Shown: positions 48,033 through 57,504, counted from the first letter of the stretch. The stretch is DNA of 64,000 nt from Pseudomonas laurylsulfativorans (GCF_002906155.1 NZ_MUJK01000001.1:1178001-1242000), one strand, 5' to 3'. The notes: generated by a model from the letters alone, not told the origin. Made by a program: numbers and translations.

Positions 48033-48890
48033 TTACTTGATTGCATAGCAGCCTACCGCGACGACGTAGCCGTTCACCCGTTGCAAGAAAGTCAGCTTGA
48101 ATTCGTTCTGCCCGGTGATGGGATTGCGCCACTGGTAAGCAATTTCGCCTTTCTCATGGGTGCTCATTTGCTTGAGGATGTCCTCGCCAATAGGCTTGCC
48201 GTCGACCGAACGCAGCGACTTGAAATCGGTACCGATCAAGCGCGGTGAAAAACCATGAGCGACAAACCGTTGGGTTTTCAAGTCCACCACAAAGGCATAC
48301 AGATCCTCCTGGGTGAACTGTTTGTCGTGCTGGTTGATCTGCCCGAAGGTGATATTTGCGTCACTGGCAACGTGCCCCGAAATCTCGCGCAGCAACTGTT
48401 GCGCCTGTTCCGGGCTGGACCGTGGCATGTAGTAACCCACCGAAATGATCCGATCATTCACGCGTTGATAGAACACACGCTTGCGCTCGACCTTGGCGTG
48501 CTGCCAGTTCCACCAGCGGTATTCGGCGCTGCGTACGACACCGTCGTCCGGTTGCGAAATGGCGTGCTGGAACATCGCCTTGAGGTCGTCGTCCAGAAAG
48601 CCGATAACCGATTTACCGACCAGTGAAACGGAAGGACCGCCGCTGGCCAGCATCACACCGGCAGTGTCCACCACGTAAATGTACAGCTCACCATCGACGT
48701 AGGCGCCTTGCCGGCTGAACTCGGCAAGCGCCGCATCGCCCTTAGCCTTGTATTCGGCCACAGCTTTTACCAGCAACGCCTTGGCATGTTCCGTGTCGGC
48801 ACCATAGGCATCCGCAGGTGCCTGTTGGGCAAAGCCGGCCACGGAGAAAAAACACAGGCAAAGGGCAGCGAACGCTCGATGAAGGCTCAT
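48033..48890 (-). CDS. Periplasmic Cache-domain protein
   Basis: A 285-residue exported protein. The N-terminus MSLHRAFAALCLCFFSVAGFAQQ is a Sec signal peptide. Two Cache-like repeats follow, each with YVVD-AG/VVDLKT-like strands and a helix (around residues 55-155 and 165-285). No transmembrane or output domain is present. Cache domains bind small organic ligands outside the membrane, so this may be a free-standing ligand binder that works with a chemoreceptor or kinase encoded elsewhere. AGGA precedes the ATG at 48890. Confidence 0.82.
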   Translation of the reverse strand: MSLHRAFAALCLCFFSVAGFAQQAPADAYGADTEHAKALLVKAVAEYKAKGDAALAEFSRQGAYVDGELYIYVVDTAGVMLASGGPSVSLVGKSVIGFLDDDLKAMFQHAISQPDDGVVRSAEYRWWNWQHAKVERKRVFYQRVNDRIISVGYYMPRSSPEQAQQLLREISGHVASDANITFGQINQHDKQFTQEDLYAFVVDLKTQRFVAHGFSPRLIGTDFKSLRSVDGKPIGEDILKQMSTHEKGEIAYQWRNPITGQNEFKLTFLQRVNGYVVAVGCYAIK

Positions 48891-48977
48891 GGGTATTTTT
48901 CCTCGGGTGATCGTTGCGCTGCCCCGACTGGCAGGGACTGCATGAGTCGCCGCCAATACTGGCCGTTGATGGTTGAT

Positions 48978-49838
48978 TCATTCACTCTGGCGAAGATCCA
49001 GGGTCAGGTTATCGATGAGCCGCGTTTTCCCGAGGCGCGCCGCCACCAGAATCACAAAATGGGTATCGATGCCCGTCACCGGCTGCAGGTTCTGAGCATT
49101 CCTGACTTCGAAGTATTCCAGTTGGAATCCGGCGTCGCTGATACGTTGATGACACTCGATCAGCTCGCGCTCATCCACACGCCGCTCATTGCGGATTGAC
49201 GCCGCCATTTGCTGGAGGCACGCATAAAGCACCGGGGCTACTGCCCGCTCGCGATCCGTCAGGTAGCCGTTACGCGACGACAATGCCAAGCCATCCGCGG
49301 CCCGGATCGTCGGTGCAGCGACGATGTCGACCGTCATGTTGAGATCCCGAACCATCGTTCGAATGACCGCCAGTTGCTGATAATCCTTTTGCCCGAACAC
49401 CGCCACGTGGGGCTGCACAATGTTCAGCAACTTGATGACGACCGTTGCCATGCCGTCAAAGTGACCTGGCCGCGCCGCGCCACAAAGGCCTTCAGAGACC
49501 TTCGGTACACTGACGAGCGTCTGACTGTGCATACCGTCCGGATAAACCTGCTCCACCGTGGGTGCAAACAGCACGTCGCAGCCTGCGCCGACCAGTTTCT
49601 CCCGATCCGCTTCCGGCGTTCGAGGGTAACTGGCAAGGTCCTCATTGGCGCCAAACTGCAGGGGATTGACGAAGATACTGGCGACCACATAGTCAGCCCG
49701 CTGCTTCGCCCAATGGACCAGGGCAATATGCCCCTCATGCAAATTGCCCATGGTCGCCACCAGGGCGACCTTCTTGTTTTCACTGCGCGCACGGTTTACC
49801 AAGGCGCGTAGTGCATTCACCGTATCGACTGTCTGCAC
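48978..49838 (-). CDS. panC: Pantothenate synthetase homologue
   Basis: A 286-residue nucleotidyl-transferase-fold enzyme. PanC joins pantoate and beta-alanine with ATP, giving the pantothenate used for CoA. Seen: [18 protein letters not shown] with the HxGH signature at 34-37, [20 protein letters not shown], and [14 protein letters not shown]. The first position of the usual PTMG motif is Ala. The start is a GTG at 49838, 4 bp after the glutathione-peroxidase stop with GAGG upstream; an ATG at 49904 would lie inside that gene. Position inside a CoA-dependent degradation operon, without panB or panD, suggests an accessory copy. Confidence 0.9.
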   Translation of the reverse strand: MQTVDTVNALRALVNRARSENKKVALVATMGNLHEGHIALVHWAKQRADYVVASIFVNPLQFGANEDLASYPRTPEADREKLVGAGCDVLFAPTVEQVYPDGMHSQTLVSVPKVSEGLCGAARPGHFDGMATVVIKLLNIVQPHVAVFGQKDYQQLAVIRTMVRDLNMTVDIVAAPTIRAADGLALSSRNGYLTDRERAVAPVLYACLQQMAASIRNERRVDERELIECHQRISDAGFQLEYFEVRNAQNLQPVTGIDTHFVILVAARLGKTRLIDNLTLDLRQSE

Positions 49839-49842
49839 CGCT

Positions 49843-50394
49843 TTACGCCTCTTTGGCCAACTGCGTATCCAGGGCAGCCAGCAGCCGTGGATCCTCGGCC
49901 GCAACGTCCGGCGCGAAACGCGCGACGACCTTGCCCTGACGATCGATCAAAAACTTCTCGAAGTTCCACAGCACGTCGGACGTGTTGACAGACTCGATGC
50001 CATAGCCCTTCAAGCGCTCACGAAACGGACCGTCCCCGATTGCCTCAGGCTGCGAGGTCGTCAGTTCGCTGTACAGCGCGTGCCGGTCGGCGCCCACCAC
50101 CGAAATCTTCGAGAACAACGGAAAGTGAACGTCGTAGGTCGTCGAACAGAACTCGACGATTTCTGCGTCGCTACCCGGCTCCTGCTCCCTGAAGTTATTC
50201 GCCGGAAAACCCAACACTTCGAGGCCTTGGGATTTTTTGCCTTGGTACAGTTTTTCCAGCCCTTCGTATTGTGGGGTCAGGCCGCACTTGGAAGCGACGT
50301 TGACCACCAGAAGGACTTTGCCCCGGTAGTCGCCAAGGCTGGCGGCGCTGCCATCGATCTGCGTCAAGGGAATGTCGTAAAGGGCGTTACTCAT
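49843..50394 (-). CDS. Glutathione peroxidase family (thiol peroxidase)
   Basis: A 183-residue peroxidase with the active-site Cys37 in [19 protein letters not shown], the LGFPANNF block, and [12 protein letters not shown] with the conserved Trp and Asn. Bacterial members usually take electrons from thioredoxin. The position of the second (resolving) Cys in FPC is Ala here. It reduces peroxides and sits between an acyl-CoA dehydrogenase gene and panC, where it could deal with peroxide leaking from flavin and P450 reactions. Spacing to neighbours is 24 bp and 4 bp. Confidence 0.93.
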   Translation of the reverse strand: MSNALYDIPLTQIDGSAASLGDYRGKVLLVVNVASKCGLTPQYEGLEKLYQGKKSQGLEVLGFPANNFREQEPGSDAEIVEFCSTTYDVHFPLFSKISVVGADRHALYSELTTSQPEAIGDGPFRERLKGYGIESVNTSDVLWNFEKFLIDRQGKVVARFAPDVAAEDPRLLAALDTQLAKEA

Positions 50395-50418
50395 CTGGCT
50401 GCCTCACACGTTGGTCAT

Positions 50419-51543
50419 TCAAAGGGTACGGCCGATAATTTCTTTCATGATTTCCGAAGTGCCGCCATAAATACGGGCGACTCGGGCATCGACCCAGGCG
50501 CGGCTGATCTTGTATTCGCTCATGAAACCGTAGCCGCCATGCAATTGCAGGAACTCGTCGAGCAACTTGCCCTGCATTTCCGAACCCAGCAGCTTGGCCA
50601 TCGCGGCGATTTCCGGGGTCAGCTCACCGCGCATCACCTTGGCCAGGCAATCGTCGACAAACACCCGCAACATGGTGGCCTGGGCCTTGGCTTCCGCCAG
50701 TTTGAAGCGGGTGTTCTGGAAGTCGAGCACCGGTTTGCCAAAGACTTTGCGCTCGCGGGTGTAGCCGATGGTTTCTTCCAGCAGCGTGTCGATCGATTGA
50801 GCGGCGCGAATCGCGATGATCAAGCGTTCCCAGGCCAGTTGATGGGTCAGGTATTTGAACCCCATGCCCTCCTCGCCCAACCGATTGCCAACCGGCACCC
50901 GTACCTCATCAAAAAATAGTTCAGCGGTGTCCTGACCTTTCAGGCCGATTTTTTCCAGCAGGCGCCCCTTGGCGAAACCGGCACGAGACTCTTCGACGCA
51001 GATCAAGGTCAACTCTTTGGCCGCCGGGTCGATCTTGGTCGCAGTGACCACCAGACCGGCATTGCCGCCGTTGGTGATAAAGGTCTTCTGGCCGTTGACG
51101 ATGTAATCATCGCCGTCGCGCCGCGCCGACGTACGCATGGCCCGCAGATCACTACCGATGCCCGGTTCGCTCATGGCAATCACGCCGATCAACTCACCAC
51201 TGACCATGCGCGGCAACCATTGCTGCTTCTGCTCTTCGCTGCCATAGGCAACGATGTAAGGTGTGACGATTTCCGAGTGGGTGGTGAACCCCACTGCGGT
51301 GGCATTGGCGCGAGCCAACTCTTCGATCATAACGGCCGAATGGCCGAAGTCGCCGCCCGGTCCGCCGTATTCTTCCGGCACGGTCGAGCACAACAAGCCA
51401 TTCTCACCGGCCTTGAGCCAGACCTCCTTGGGTACGATGCCGCTTTTTTCCCACTCATGCAGGTAGGGCACGATTTCGCGGTCGACGAAACGGCGGGCCT
51501 GATCACGGAACATGTTGTGGTCTTCTCGAAATACGCCGCGCAT
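50419..51543 (-). CDS. Acyl-CoA dehydrogenase, long-chain (LCAD) type
   Basis: A 374-residue FAD enzyme. Seen: AMSEPGIGSDLRAMRT, NGQKTFITNGG, and a C-terminus with IYGGTSEIMKEIIGRTL. The usual catalytic Glu of the late YEGT motif is Gly. Instead Glu239 in LAWERLIIA matches the base of the LCAD and isovaleryl-CoA dehydrogenase branch, so the enzyme is complete. Encoded 42 bp after the crotonase gene on the same strand. Confidence 0.93.
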   Translation of the reverse strand: MRGVFREDHNMFRDQARRFVDREIVPYLHEWEKSGIVPKEVWLKAGENGLLCSTVPEEYGGPGGDFGHSAVMIEELARANATAVGFTTHSEIVTPYIVAYGSEEQKQQWLPRMVSGELIGVIAMSEPGIGSDLRAMRTSARRDGDDYIVNGQKTFITNGGNAGLVVTATKIDPAAKELTLICVEESRAGFAKGRLLEKIGLKGQDTAELFFDEVRVPVGNRLGEEGMGFKYLTHQLAWERLIIAIRAAQSIDTLLEETIGYTRERKVFGKPVLDFQNTRFKLAEAKAQATMLRVFVDDCLAKVMRGELTPEIAAMAKLLGSEMQGKLLDEFLQLHGGYGFMSEYKISRAWVDARVARIYGGTSEIMKEIIGRTL

Positions 51544-51585
51544 CTTGCTTACTCCAGATCGATTCTTGTTGTTGGCAATGGGAAA

Positions 51586-52386
51586 TCAGCGGTCCTGGTA
51601 GATGGGATCGCGCTTGTCGACAAATGCAGCCACTGCCTCTTGATGGTCTTCGGTGTGATGGGCCAGTGCCTGGTACGCAGCAGACAACTCCAGCAATGAG
51701 TCCAGACGCATGTGCTGCCCCTCACGCAACAAACGCTTGGTCAGGCGTAAAGCGTGTCCCGGATTGCTGGCAATTCTGCGCGCCAGCGCTTGCGCCTCCG
51801 ACTGCAGCGTTTCGTGGGTGCACACCTGCTCCACCAGGCCCCACTCCAGCGCTTTGGCCGCATCGATTGCATCACCGGTAAACGCCATCAGGCTGGCCTT
51901 CGGGATGCCGATGATGCGTGGCAACAACCAGGCGCCGCCGTCACCCGGAACGATGCCCAGGCGGACAAAACTTTCTGCAAAAATCGCCTTGGGCGCCGCC
52001 AGACGGATGTCGCACATGCACGCCAGATCCAGACCGGCGCCAATCGCCGGCCCGTTTACCGCGGCAATCACCGGAATATCCAACTCATAAATCGCCAGCG
52101 GAATTCGCTGGATGCCATCTCGATAGGTATTGCGCAGTTCATAAGGCGAGCCGGCAAAGATACCGCCGCGCTCATGCATATCCTTGACGTTGCCACCGGC
52201 ACAGAACGCACTGCCATTGCCGGTCAGCACCATGACCCGCACCGAACGGTCGCGACGCAGTTCAGCGCAGAGGTCGACAAATTCCTGGATCTGCTCGGGC
52301 GTGGTCAGGGCATTGCGCGTGTCCGGGTGGTTCATGCGCACCGTGACGATGCCGCCCTCGCGCTCAATCTGAAGAAACGGGCTCAT
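51586..52386 (-). CDS. Crotonase-family protein lacking both hydratase glutamates
   Basis: A 266-residue crotonase-fold protein. The oxyanion regions are present (SAFCAGGNVKD at ~59-69 and GPAIGAGLDLACMCDI at ~112-126), as is the CoA-binding shape. The two glutamates of enoyl-CoA hydratase, 20 residues apart, are replaced by Asp120 and Phe140 (FAESFVRLGIVPGDGG). A plain hydratase is therefore doubtful; isomerase, ring hydrolase or decarboxylase-type crotonases are alternatives. It overlaps the acyl-CoA dehydrogenase gene upstream by four bases (ATGA). Confidence 0.88.
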   Translation of the reverse strand: MSPFLQIEREGGIVTVRMNHPDTRNALTTPEQIQEFVDLCAELRRDRSVRVMVLTGNGSAFCAGGNVKDMHERGGIFAGSPYELRNTYRDGIQRIPLAIYELDIPVIAAVNGPAIGAGLDLACMCDIRLAAPKAIFAESFVRLGIVPGDGGAWLLPRIIGIPKASLMAFTGDAIDAAKALEWGLVEQVCTHETLQSEAQALARRIASNPGHALRLTKRLLREGQHMRLDSLLELSAAYQALAHHTEDHQEAVAAFVDKRDPIYQDR

Positions 52387-53456
52387 GCCGAATTACTCGC
52401 AAAAGTGGTTAAAGGTTGCTGGCCATGATGGGTCAGCAACGGCCAGTATTGCTCGCTGCCACCCTGACAGATCATCGTGCCCAGGCGTTGGCTCCACAGG
52501 CTGGCCGAGCCGAACTCGCTGCGCCAGGCCCACAACCGGCGGGTGAGCAAATGCAGTGGGTATTCCTCGGTAAAACCGATGGCGCCATGCACCGAATGGG
52601 CAATGCCGGCGCCCGCGCTGGCGGCTTCCGCAGTGCTGATTTTTGCTGCGGCAATGGTCATTGCTGCCAGGCCGTCACGGGACTCCGCAAAGGCTGCTTC
52701 AGCAGCAATACCGGCGGCGGCAGCCTGCTCGGCAAAGACCGCCAGTTGCTGCTGAATGGCCTGGAACGAGCCGATCGCTTTACCGAACTGCTTGCGCTCA
52801 CCGGCATAGTTGGCCGTCATGTCCAATAGCGCATGCAATGCCCCGGCGGACTGCGCCGCGCGCAGCATCGCGCCGCCCAGCTCCAGGACATTGGCGTCGA
52901 ACCCGTTGGGCAACGGCGCTTGCGCCAATACCTGGGCGCTGGTGAAACCCAGGTCATCACGCGGTTCGCCAGCCACATTGAGACTCAACGTCAGTTCACT
53001 GGCCGTGCTGCGCGCCAGCAATACAACACTTGGGACACCGGTAGCCGAACGGGCGATGGCGACCAATGCGTCGACATTGCGCCCCCAAGGCACCGCGTAC
53101 GCCGAGCCGTACACACGCTCACCATCGAGCAGCAGATCGGCACGGGCCGCCACGCTCAATGCACCTTCCCGCCCCTCCAGCCCTGCCTTGCTCAACAACC
53201 AGTTGGCCAACAGCGCTTCGCCCACGGGCGCCGGCACTGAATAACGTCCGGCAGCACGGACCAGGACATACATGTCGGCCCAGCTAGCCTCGGCGCCTCC
53301 AAGTGCCTCGGATACACCGGCCAGGGTAAAGCCCGATTCATCCAGCGCAGCCCATAAATCGGCCGGCCATTCACCGCCCTCACAGCCCATCACATAAGCC
53401 GGTGTCGCCAGATCGGCGAACAGACGTTCAATCGTCGTTTCAAATATCTCGCGCAT
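52383..53456 (-). CDS. Acyl-CoA dehydrogenase subunit, short form
   Basis: A 357-residue acyl-CoA dehydrogenase-fold protein, shorter and more divergent than canonical enzymes. The C-terminal half has YAGERKQFGKAIGSFQAIQ and HGAIGFTEEYPLHLLTRRL. The FAD loop and the catalytic glutamate region are poorly kept (WRSEFGSASLWSQ at the end). It overlaps its upstream neighbour by one base (TAATG). Adjacent, unequal pairs like this are known from steroid side-chain degradation, where they form alpha2beta2 heterotetramers. I infer that this is one subunit. Confidence 0.87.
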   Translation of the reverse strand: MREIFETTIERLFADLATPAYVMGCEGGEWPADLWAALDESGFTLAGVSEALGGAEASWADMYVLVRAAGRYSVPAPVGEALLANWLLSKAGLEGREGALSVAARADLLLDGERVYGSAYAVPWGRNVDALVAIARSATGVPSVVLLARSTASELTLSLNVAGEPRDDLGFTSAQVLAQAPLPNGFDANVLELGGAMLRAAQSAGALHALLDMTANYAGERKQFGKAIGSFQAIQQQLAVFAEQAAAAGIAAEAAFAESRDGLAAMTIAAAKISTAEAASAGAGIAHSVHGAIGFTEEYPLHLLTRRLWAWRSEFGSASLWSQRLGTMICQGGSEQYWPLLTHHGQQPLTTFASNSA

Positions 53457-54604
53457 TATCGCAACCCCATACCGCGGGCAATGATGCCGCGCAGAATTTC
53501 GCGGGTGCCCCCGCGCAGTGAGAATGAGGGCGCCATTTGCGTCAGGTAGGCCAGCACGCGAGCATGCTCGCTGCCTCCGTCCTGGCGTGGCTCGGTCTCC
53601 AGCAGCAGTTGGGCAACTTCGGGAATCTCTTGCTCAAAGGCATTGCCCAGATCCTTGACGCAGGAAGCCGCCCAGGCCGGATGTTCACCCGCCGCCAATT
53701 GCGCCGTGACGGACAACGACATATTGCGCAGCGTCAGCAACTTGGCCGAAAGGCGTCCGATTTCCCGCGCCTGCAACGCATCGGGAGATTTGCCCACCGC
53801 GTCAATCAGGGTCTTGAGCAACGCCATGCAACTGAGGAACCGCTCAGGCCCGCTGCGCTCGAACGCCAGTTCGGCGGTGACCTGATCCCAGCCTTTGCCT
53901 TCGGTACCGACCAAGGCGTCGGCGGGTAACCGCACATTGTCGAAAAAAACTTCGTTGAAGTGCTCGCCACCGGCCAGGTCGCGGATGGGACGGATGGTGA
54001 TGCCGGGCAAGCTGAGGTCGACAATGAACTGCGACATCCCATCATGCCGGGCTGCCGGTTTTTCACCGGTGCGCACCAGGGCAATCATGTAGTTCGAATG
54101 GTGTGCGTTAGTAGTCCAGACTTTCTGGCCATTGAGCAGCCAGCTGTCACCCTCACGCACGGCATTACTTTTGATCGAGGCCAGGTCCGAGCCGGAGTTG
54201 GGCTCGCTCATGCCGATGCAGAAATAACTTTCACCGCGGCAAATAGCTGGCAGGTAATGCTGCTTTTGCGCTTCGGTCCCGAAGCGATTGATCAGCGGCC
54301 CGCTTTGGCGGTCAGCGATCCAGTGGGCCGATACCGGTGCGTCGGCAGCCAGCAATTCTTCAATAATCACATAGCGCGCAAAGGGGCCCGCCTCCGACCC
54401 GCCGTAGGCTTTGGGCAATGCCATGCCAACCCAACCCTGGGCACCGAGTTTCCTGCTGAATTCGGCGTCGAACCCCATCCAGGACTGTGCGCTCAAGCTG
54501 GGCGGGTAATCGGCCAGATTAGCCTGGATAAACTCACGCACTTGTGCGCGAAGCGCTTGTGCCTCGGCAGGGATATTGCTGTAGGTAAATTGACTGATGG
54601 CCAT
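53456..54604 (-). CDS. Acyl-CoA dehydrogenase subunit, long form
   Basis: A 382-residue partner of the preceding gene product. Seen: GMSEPNSGSDLASIKSNA (FAD and substrate loop), NGQKVWTTNAHHSNYM, FFDNVRLPADALVG, and FSLRGGTREILRGIIARGMGLR at the C-terminus in place of the YEGT motif. This RGGT ending is typical of the larger subunit of heteromeric acyl-CoA dehydrogenases acting on polycyclic or branched acyl-CoAs. It leads the run acyl-CoA dehydrogenase pair, crotonase, acyl-CoA dehydrogenase, peroxidase, PanC. Confidence 0.9.
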   Translation of the reverse strand: MAISQFTYSNIPAEAQALRAQVREFIQANLADYPPSLSAQSWMGFDAEFSRKLGAQGWVGMALPKAYGGSEAGPFARYVIIEELLAADAPVSAHWIADRQSGPLINRFGTEAQKQHYLPAICRGESYFCIGMSEPNSGSDLASIKSNAVREGDSWLLNGQKVWTTNAHHSNYMIALVRTGEKPAARHDGMSQFIVDLSLPGITIRPIRDLAGGEHFNEVFFDNVRLPADALVGTEGKGWDQVTAELAFERSGPERFLSCMALLKTLIDAVGKSPDALQAREIGRLSAKLLTLRNMSLSVTAQLAAGEHPAWAASCVKDLGNAFEQEIPEVAQLLLETEPRQDGGSEHARVLAYLTQMAPSFSLRGGTREILRGIIARGMGLR

Positions 54605-54717
54605 ATGCGCTCTCTAACGCTGAACACAGGCGCAATCGCTTCGAATGAAGCGACCACAGAACGGCAACCGCCCCCCGCAGTCGCCGTTGGCCGACGACTG
54701 CAGAGAACAGCGGCAAC

Positions 54718-56025
54718 TTACAACGCGGTTTGCGCGTCGGCCTGGGCGAACATCGCGTTGATGTCGCCGGAGGTAACCGGTTTGTTGTCGTGACGACCAT
54801 GGTCGGCGCCGCCCAGGCCCAGGGCCGGTTCGATGCTGACGTGTGTCGCCTGAGCGCGCAGGGCGCCGACGGTGCAATTTTCCCGACCGTGGATGGAGAA
54901 CGGATCAAAGGAAAACTCGCGCATCGCGTTCAAGTGCGTGACCTTGTCGATCATCTCTTTGGGCAAGTGCTTCAACCCTTCCCACGCTGTTTCCGGCGAG
55001 TTCGGCCAGGTGCAGTCGGAGTGTGGGTAATCGCTTTCCCAGGTCACCATCTCGGCGTTCAGGTAGTCGAGGTTCTTCAGCCCGAAATTGTCTTCGATGA
55101 AGCAGGTGATGAAGTGCTTGTTGAAGATGTCGCTGGGCATCTTCCCGCCGAAGTTGGAGTTGGTCCACGCGTTGTGGTGACGGTGGGTGAAGTCAGCGCG
55201 CTCCAGCAGATAAGGAATCCAGCCGATGCCGCCCTCGGAAAGCGCCATGCGCAGGTCCGGGAATTTCTTCCACATCGGCGCCCAGATCCAGTCGGCCGCA
55301 GAGTTGGCGATGGAAATCGGCATGGAAGTAATCCAGGCGTCGATAGGCGACATATCGGAGGCGTGGTTGGCTTTTACACCGGTACCGATATGGCAGCAGA
55401 TCACGACCTTGTTATCGCTGCAGGCTTTCCACAACGGGTCCCAGTAATCGCTGTGGATCGACGGGTAACCGTGAATGGCCGGGTTATCCGACAGCGACAA
55501 CGCGTGCACGCCCTGTTTGGCTAGACGCTCGACTTCGGCCGCCGCGGCTTTCATGTCCCACCACGGCACGATCATCAGCGGAATGAAGCGACCTGGCGCC
55601 GCATTGCACCAATCGTGCAAATGCCAGTCGTTGTAGGCCTGGATCGCGGCCATCGATACCTCGCGATCGGCATGCACCTGGAAACGTTGCCCGGCAAAGC
55701 CAGGAAAGGTCGGAAAGCACAATGAACCGAGCACGCCGTTGGCGTTCATGTCGTCGACGCGGTCCTTGATGTTCCAGGTGCCACGACGCATCTGGTCGTA
55801 GCCCAACGGCTCCATGCCGTATTCCTCTTTCGGACGACCCACCACGGAGTTGAGGCCCATGTAGCCAGTGGCTTGCTCTTCGAACACCCAGACATCGCGG
55901 TCACCTTTCTTGACCACGTGCGGCTCACGCCCCTTGAAGCGTGCAGGCATGTGACGAGCAAAGGCATTTGGCGGCTCGATCGCGTGGTCATCGACACTGA
56001 CGAGAATCAGATCTTCAACTTTCAT
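54718..56025 (-). CDS. ACMSD-type amidohydrolase, copy 1
   Basis: A 435-residue protein of the amidohydrolase_2 family (relatives of aminocarboxymuconate semialdehyde decarboxylase), metal-dependent hydrolases or decarboxylases. Seen: VDDHAIEPP near residues 11-18 (usual D/H-x-H metal motif), a strand with CCHIGTG, and WESDYPHSDCTWPNSPE containing the late metal Asp. The start at 56025 follows AAGGGGA; the earlier frame is discarded. Long members such as this are common beside P450 and acyl-CoA dehydrogenase genes in mycobacteria and sphingomonads, where their reactions are mostly unproven. Confidence 0.85.
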   Translation of the reverse strand: MKVEDLILVSVDDHAIEPPNAFARHMPARFKGREPHVVKKGDRDVWVFEEQATGYMGLNSVVGRPKEEYGMEPLGYDQMRRGTWNIKDRVDDMNANGVLGSLCFPTFPGFAGQRFQVHADREVSMAAIQAYNDWHLHDWCNAAPGRFIPLMIVPWWDMKAAAAEVERLAKQGVHALSLSDNPAIHGYPSIHSDYWDPLWKACSDNKVVICCHIGTGVKANHASDMSPIDAWITSMPISIANSAADWIWAPMWKKFPDLRMALSEGGIGWIPYLLERADFTHRHHNAWTNSNFGGKMPSDIFNKHFITCFIEDNFGLKNLDYLNAEMVTWESDYPHSDCTWPNSPETAWEGLKHLPKEMIDKVTHLNAMREFSFDPFSIHGRENCTVGALRAQATHVSIEPALGLGGADHGRHDNKPVTSGDINAMFAQADAQTAL

Positions 56026-56091
56026 TGTTTTCCCCTTCGCATTCGGGCTTGTTGTTGTGCCTGAATCATAGAGCACATCTTTATTTTATTA

Positions 56092-56112
56092 AACACATTT
56101 TTTGTTTGTGTT
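56092..56112. promoter_or_regulatory. Possible operator or promoter palindrome AACACA-N9-TGTGTT
   Basis: AACACA and TGTGTT separated by 9 T-rich bases, about 70 bp upstream of the amidohydrolase at 56025 in an AT-rich patch. It could be bound by the TetR protein at 62516; there is no direct evidence. Confidence 0.35.
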
Positions 56113-56157
56113 CATATTAATTCAGGCGCGAGGAACAAAAGCAGGACGATAACGTGC

Positions 56158-56192
56158 TAGCCCGCGACAGGTACCAGACCTGTCGCGGGCTA
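56158..56192. terminator. Strong 15-bp hairpin after the P450 gene
   Basis: TAGCCCGCGACAGGT and ACCTGTCGCGGGCTA around a 5-base loop, about 35 bp past the P450 stop. The stem is perfect, but no T run follows. Probably a terminator or mRNA-stabilising REP-like element. Confidence 0.55.
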
Positions 56193-56226
56193 ATAAGAGG
56201 CTTTCAGAGGGGAATTACGACGCTGT

Positions 56227-57504
56227 TCAGTCCCACAGCACATGCAGGTAGTGCGGGCCACGCAGCTGAGCGCCGACGATCTGGGGCCCCGGTTTGCTCG
56301 GATCGAGTCGAATATTGGGCATCAAGTCGAGGATCGCATTCAGCGCGCAGTTGATCTCGGTTTTGGCGACGAACTGACCGATACACATGTGAGGGCCAAA
56401 GCCGAAGCCAAACGACGGCTTAGGCTTGCGGTCGATGTCGAATTTGTCGGCGTTTTCGAACGCATCTTCATCGCGGTTGGCGGACGTCACGATGCATTGC
56501 ACCATCGCCCCTTTTGGGATCGGCACCCCGCGAATCTCCAGATCCTTGGCCGCCTGGCGCACCTTGAATGTCGCCACGGGCTCAAAGCGCACCGCCTCAT
56601 CAATCGCCTTGTTCACCAGGCTGCGATCGTTGCGCACCCGCTCCAGCACATCGGGATTCTGCAGCAGCAACGACATCAAGGTGCCAAAGGTGCGAGTGGT
56701 GGTTTCACTGGCCGCCGGCAACAGCGAACGCACAAAGGTGGCGATTTCATGATCGTCCAGGGAACGCCCCTGGTACTCGACGCGAATCAACCGGCTGATC
56801 AAGTCATCCCCTGAGGCGTCTGTGGCCCGGCGGTCGGTCACCACGTCCTTGACCACATCGTACAAGGCCTGCGCGGCCTGCATGGCAGCGCCACGGGCAG
56901 CGGCGGCCTTTTCCGGATCGACCTGCGGCCCCGCCAGGATCGCCAGTGCCCACGCCGCGTATTGCTCGATCTGTTCGGGACGGTCTTCAGGGAAACCGAT
57001 CAGCGAATAGATCACCCGGATAGGGAAATACAGGGCAAAGTCCATCAGGTCGGCGCCCTTGGCCGGCACCATCGGCTGGATGTATTCCTCGCGAATCACC
57101 CGGTCGATCCGGGTTTCTTTCCAGCGATTGACTGTCTCCGGCATAAACACCGGTTGCAACAGGCTGCGGATGTTCTTGTGGGCGTCACCGTCCATGGCAG
57201 TAAGGATCAAGCCATCGAAAAACGCCCCCAACCCCTCGGCGATAAAACCGCTGGTGAAGGTGCTGGCATCACGCATCACAGCCATGACATCGTCGTACTT
57301 GAACAGCGTGAACGTCGGTCGATTGGCATCCAGCCCGGCAATCGAAGGCACGCCCAGGCGAGCCATGAAATTGTCCTGAAGAACGGGGGAATTGGCGCGC
57401 ATTTCGCGGTAGGTCGCGTGCAGGTCGATGTCACTGGTGCCGCGATAATTACTGGCTACGTCGGTAAAGACCTTGGCCAGGTCGCTCTGTTCCGCTGTGG
57501 ACAT
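56227..57504 (-). CDS. Cytochrome P450
   Basis: A 425-residue soluble bacterial P450. Seen: the I-helix motif at 264-269 as AASETT, where Gly of the usual AGxE/DTT is Ala but the acid-threonine pair is intact; ExxR as Glu303-Ala-Val-Arg306; and the haem loop FGFGFGPHMCIG with Cys374. The start at 57504 follows GGAG; frames reaching further upstream lack a ribosome site. Bacterial class I P450s need a ferredoxin and reductase, and neither is encoded in the window. Likely hydroxylates the right-island substrate before CoA activation. Confidence 0.94.
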   Translation of the reverse strand: MSTAEQSDLAKVFTDVASNYRGTSDIDLHATYREMRANSPVLQDNFMARLGVPSIAGLDANRPTFTLFKYDDVMAVMRDASTFTSGFIAEGLGAFFDGLILTAMDGDAHKNIRSLLQPVFMPETVNRWKETRIDRVIREEYIQPMVPAKGADLMDFALYFPIRVIYSLIGFPEDRPEQIEQYAAWALAILAGPQVDPEKAAAARGAAMQAAQALYDVVKDVVTDRRATDASGDDLISRLIRVEYQGRSLDDHEIATFVRSLLPAASETTTRTFGTLMSLLLQNPDVLERVRNDRSLVNKAIDEAVRFEPVATFKVRQAAKDLEIRGVPIPKGAMVQCIVTSANRDEDAFENADKFDIDRKPKPSFGFGFGPHMCIGQFVAKTEINCALNAILDLMPNIRLDPSKPGPQIVGAQLRGPHYLHVLWD

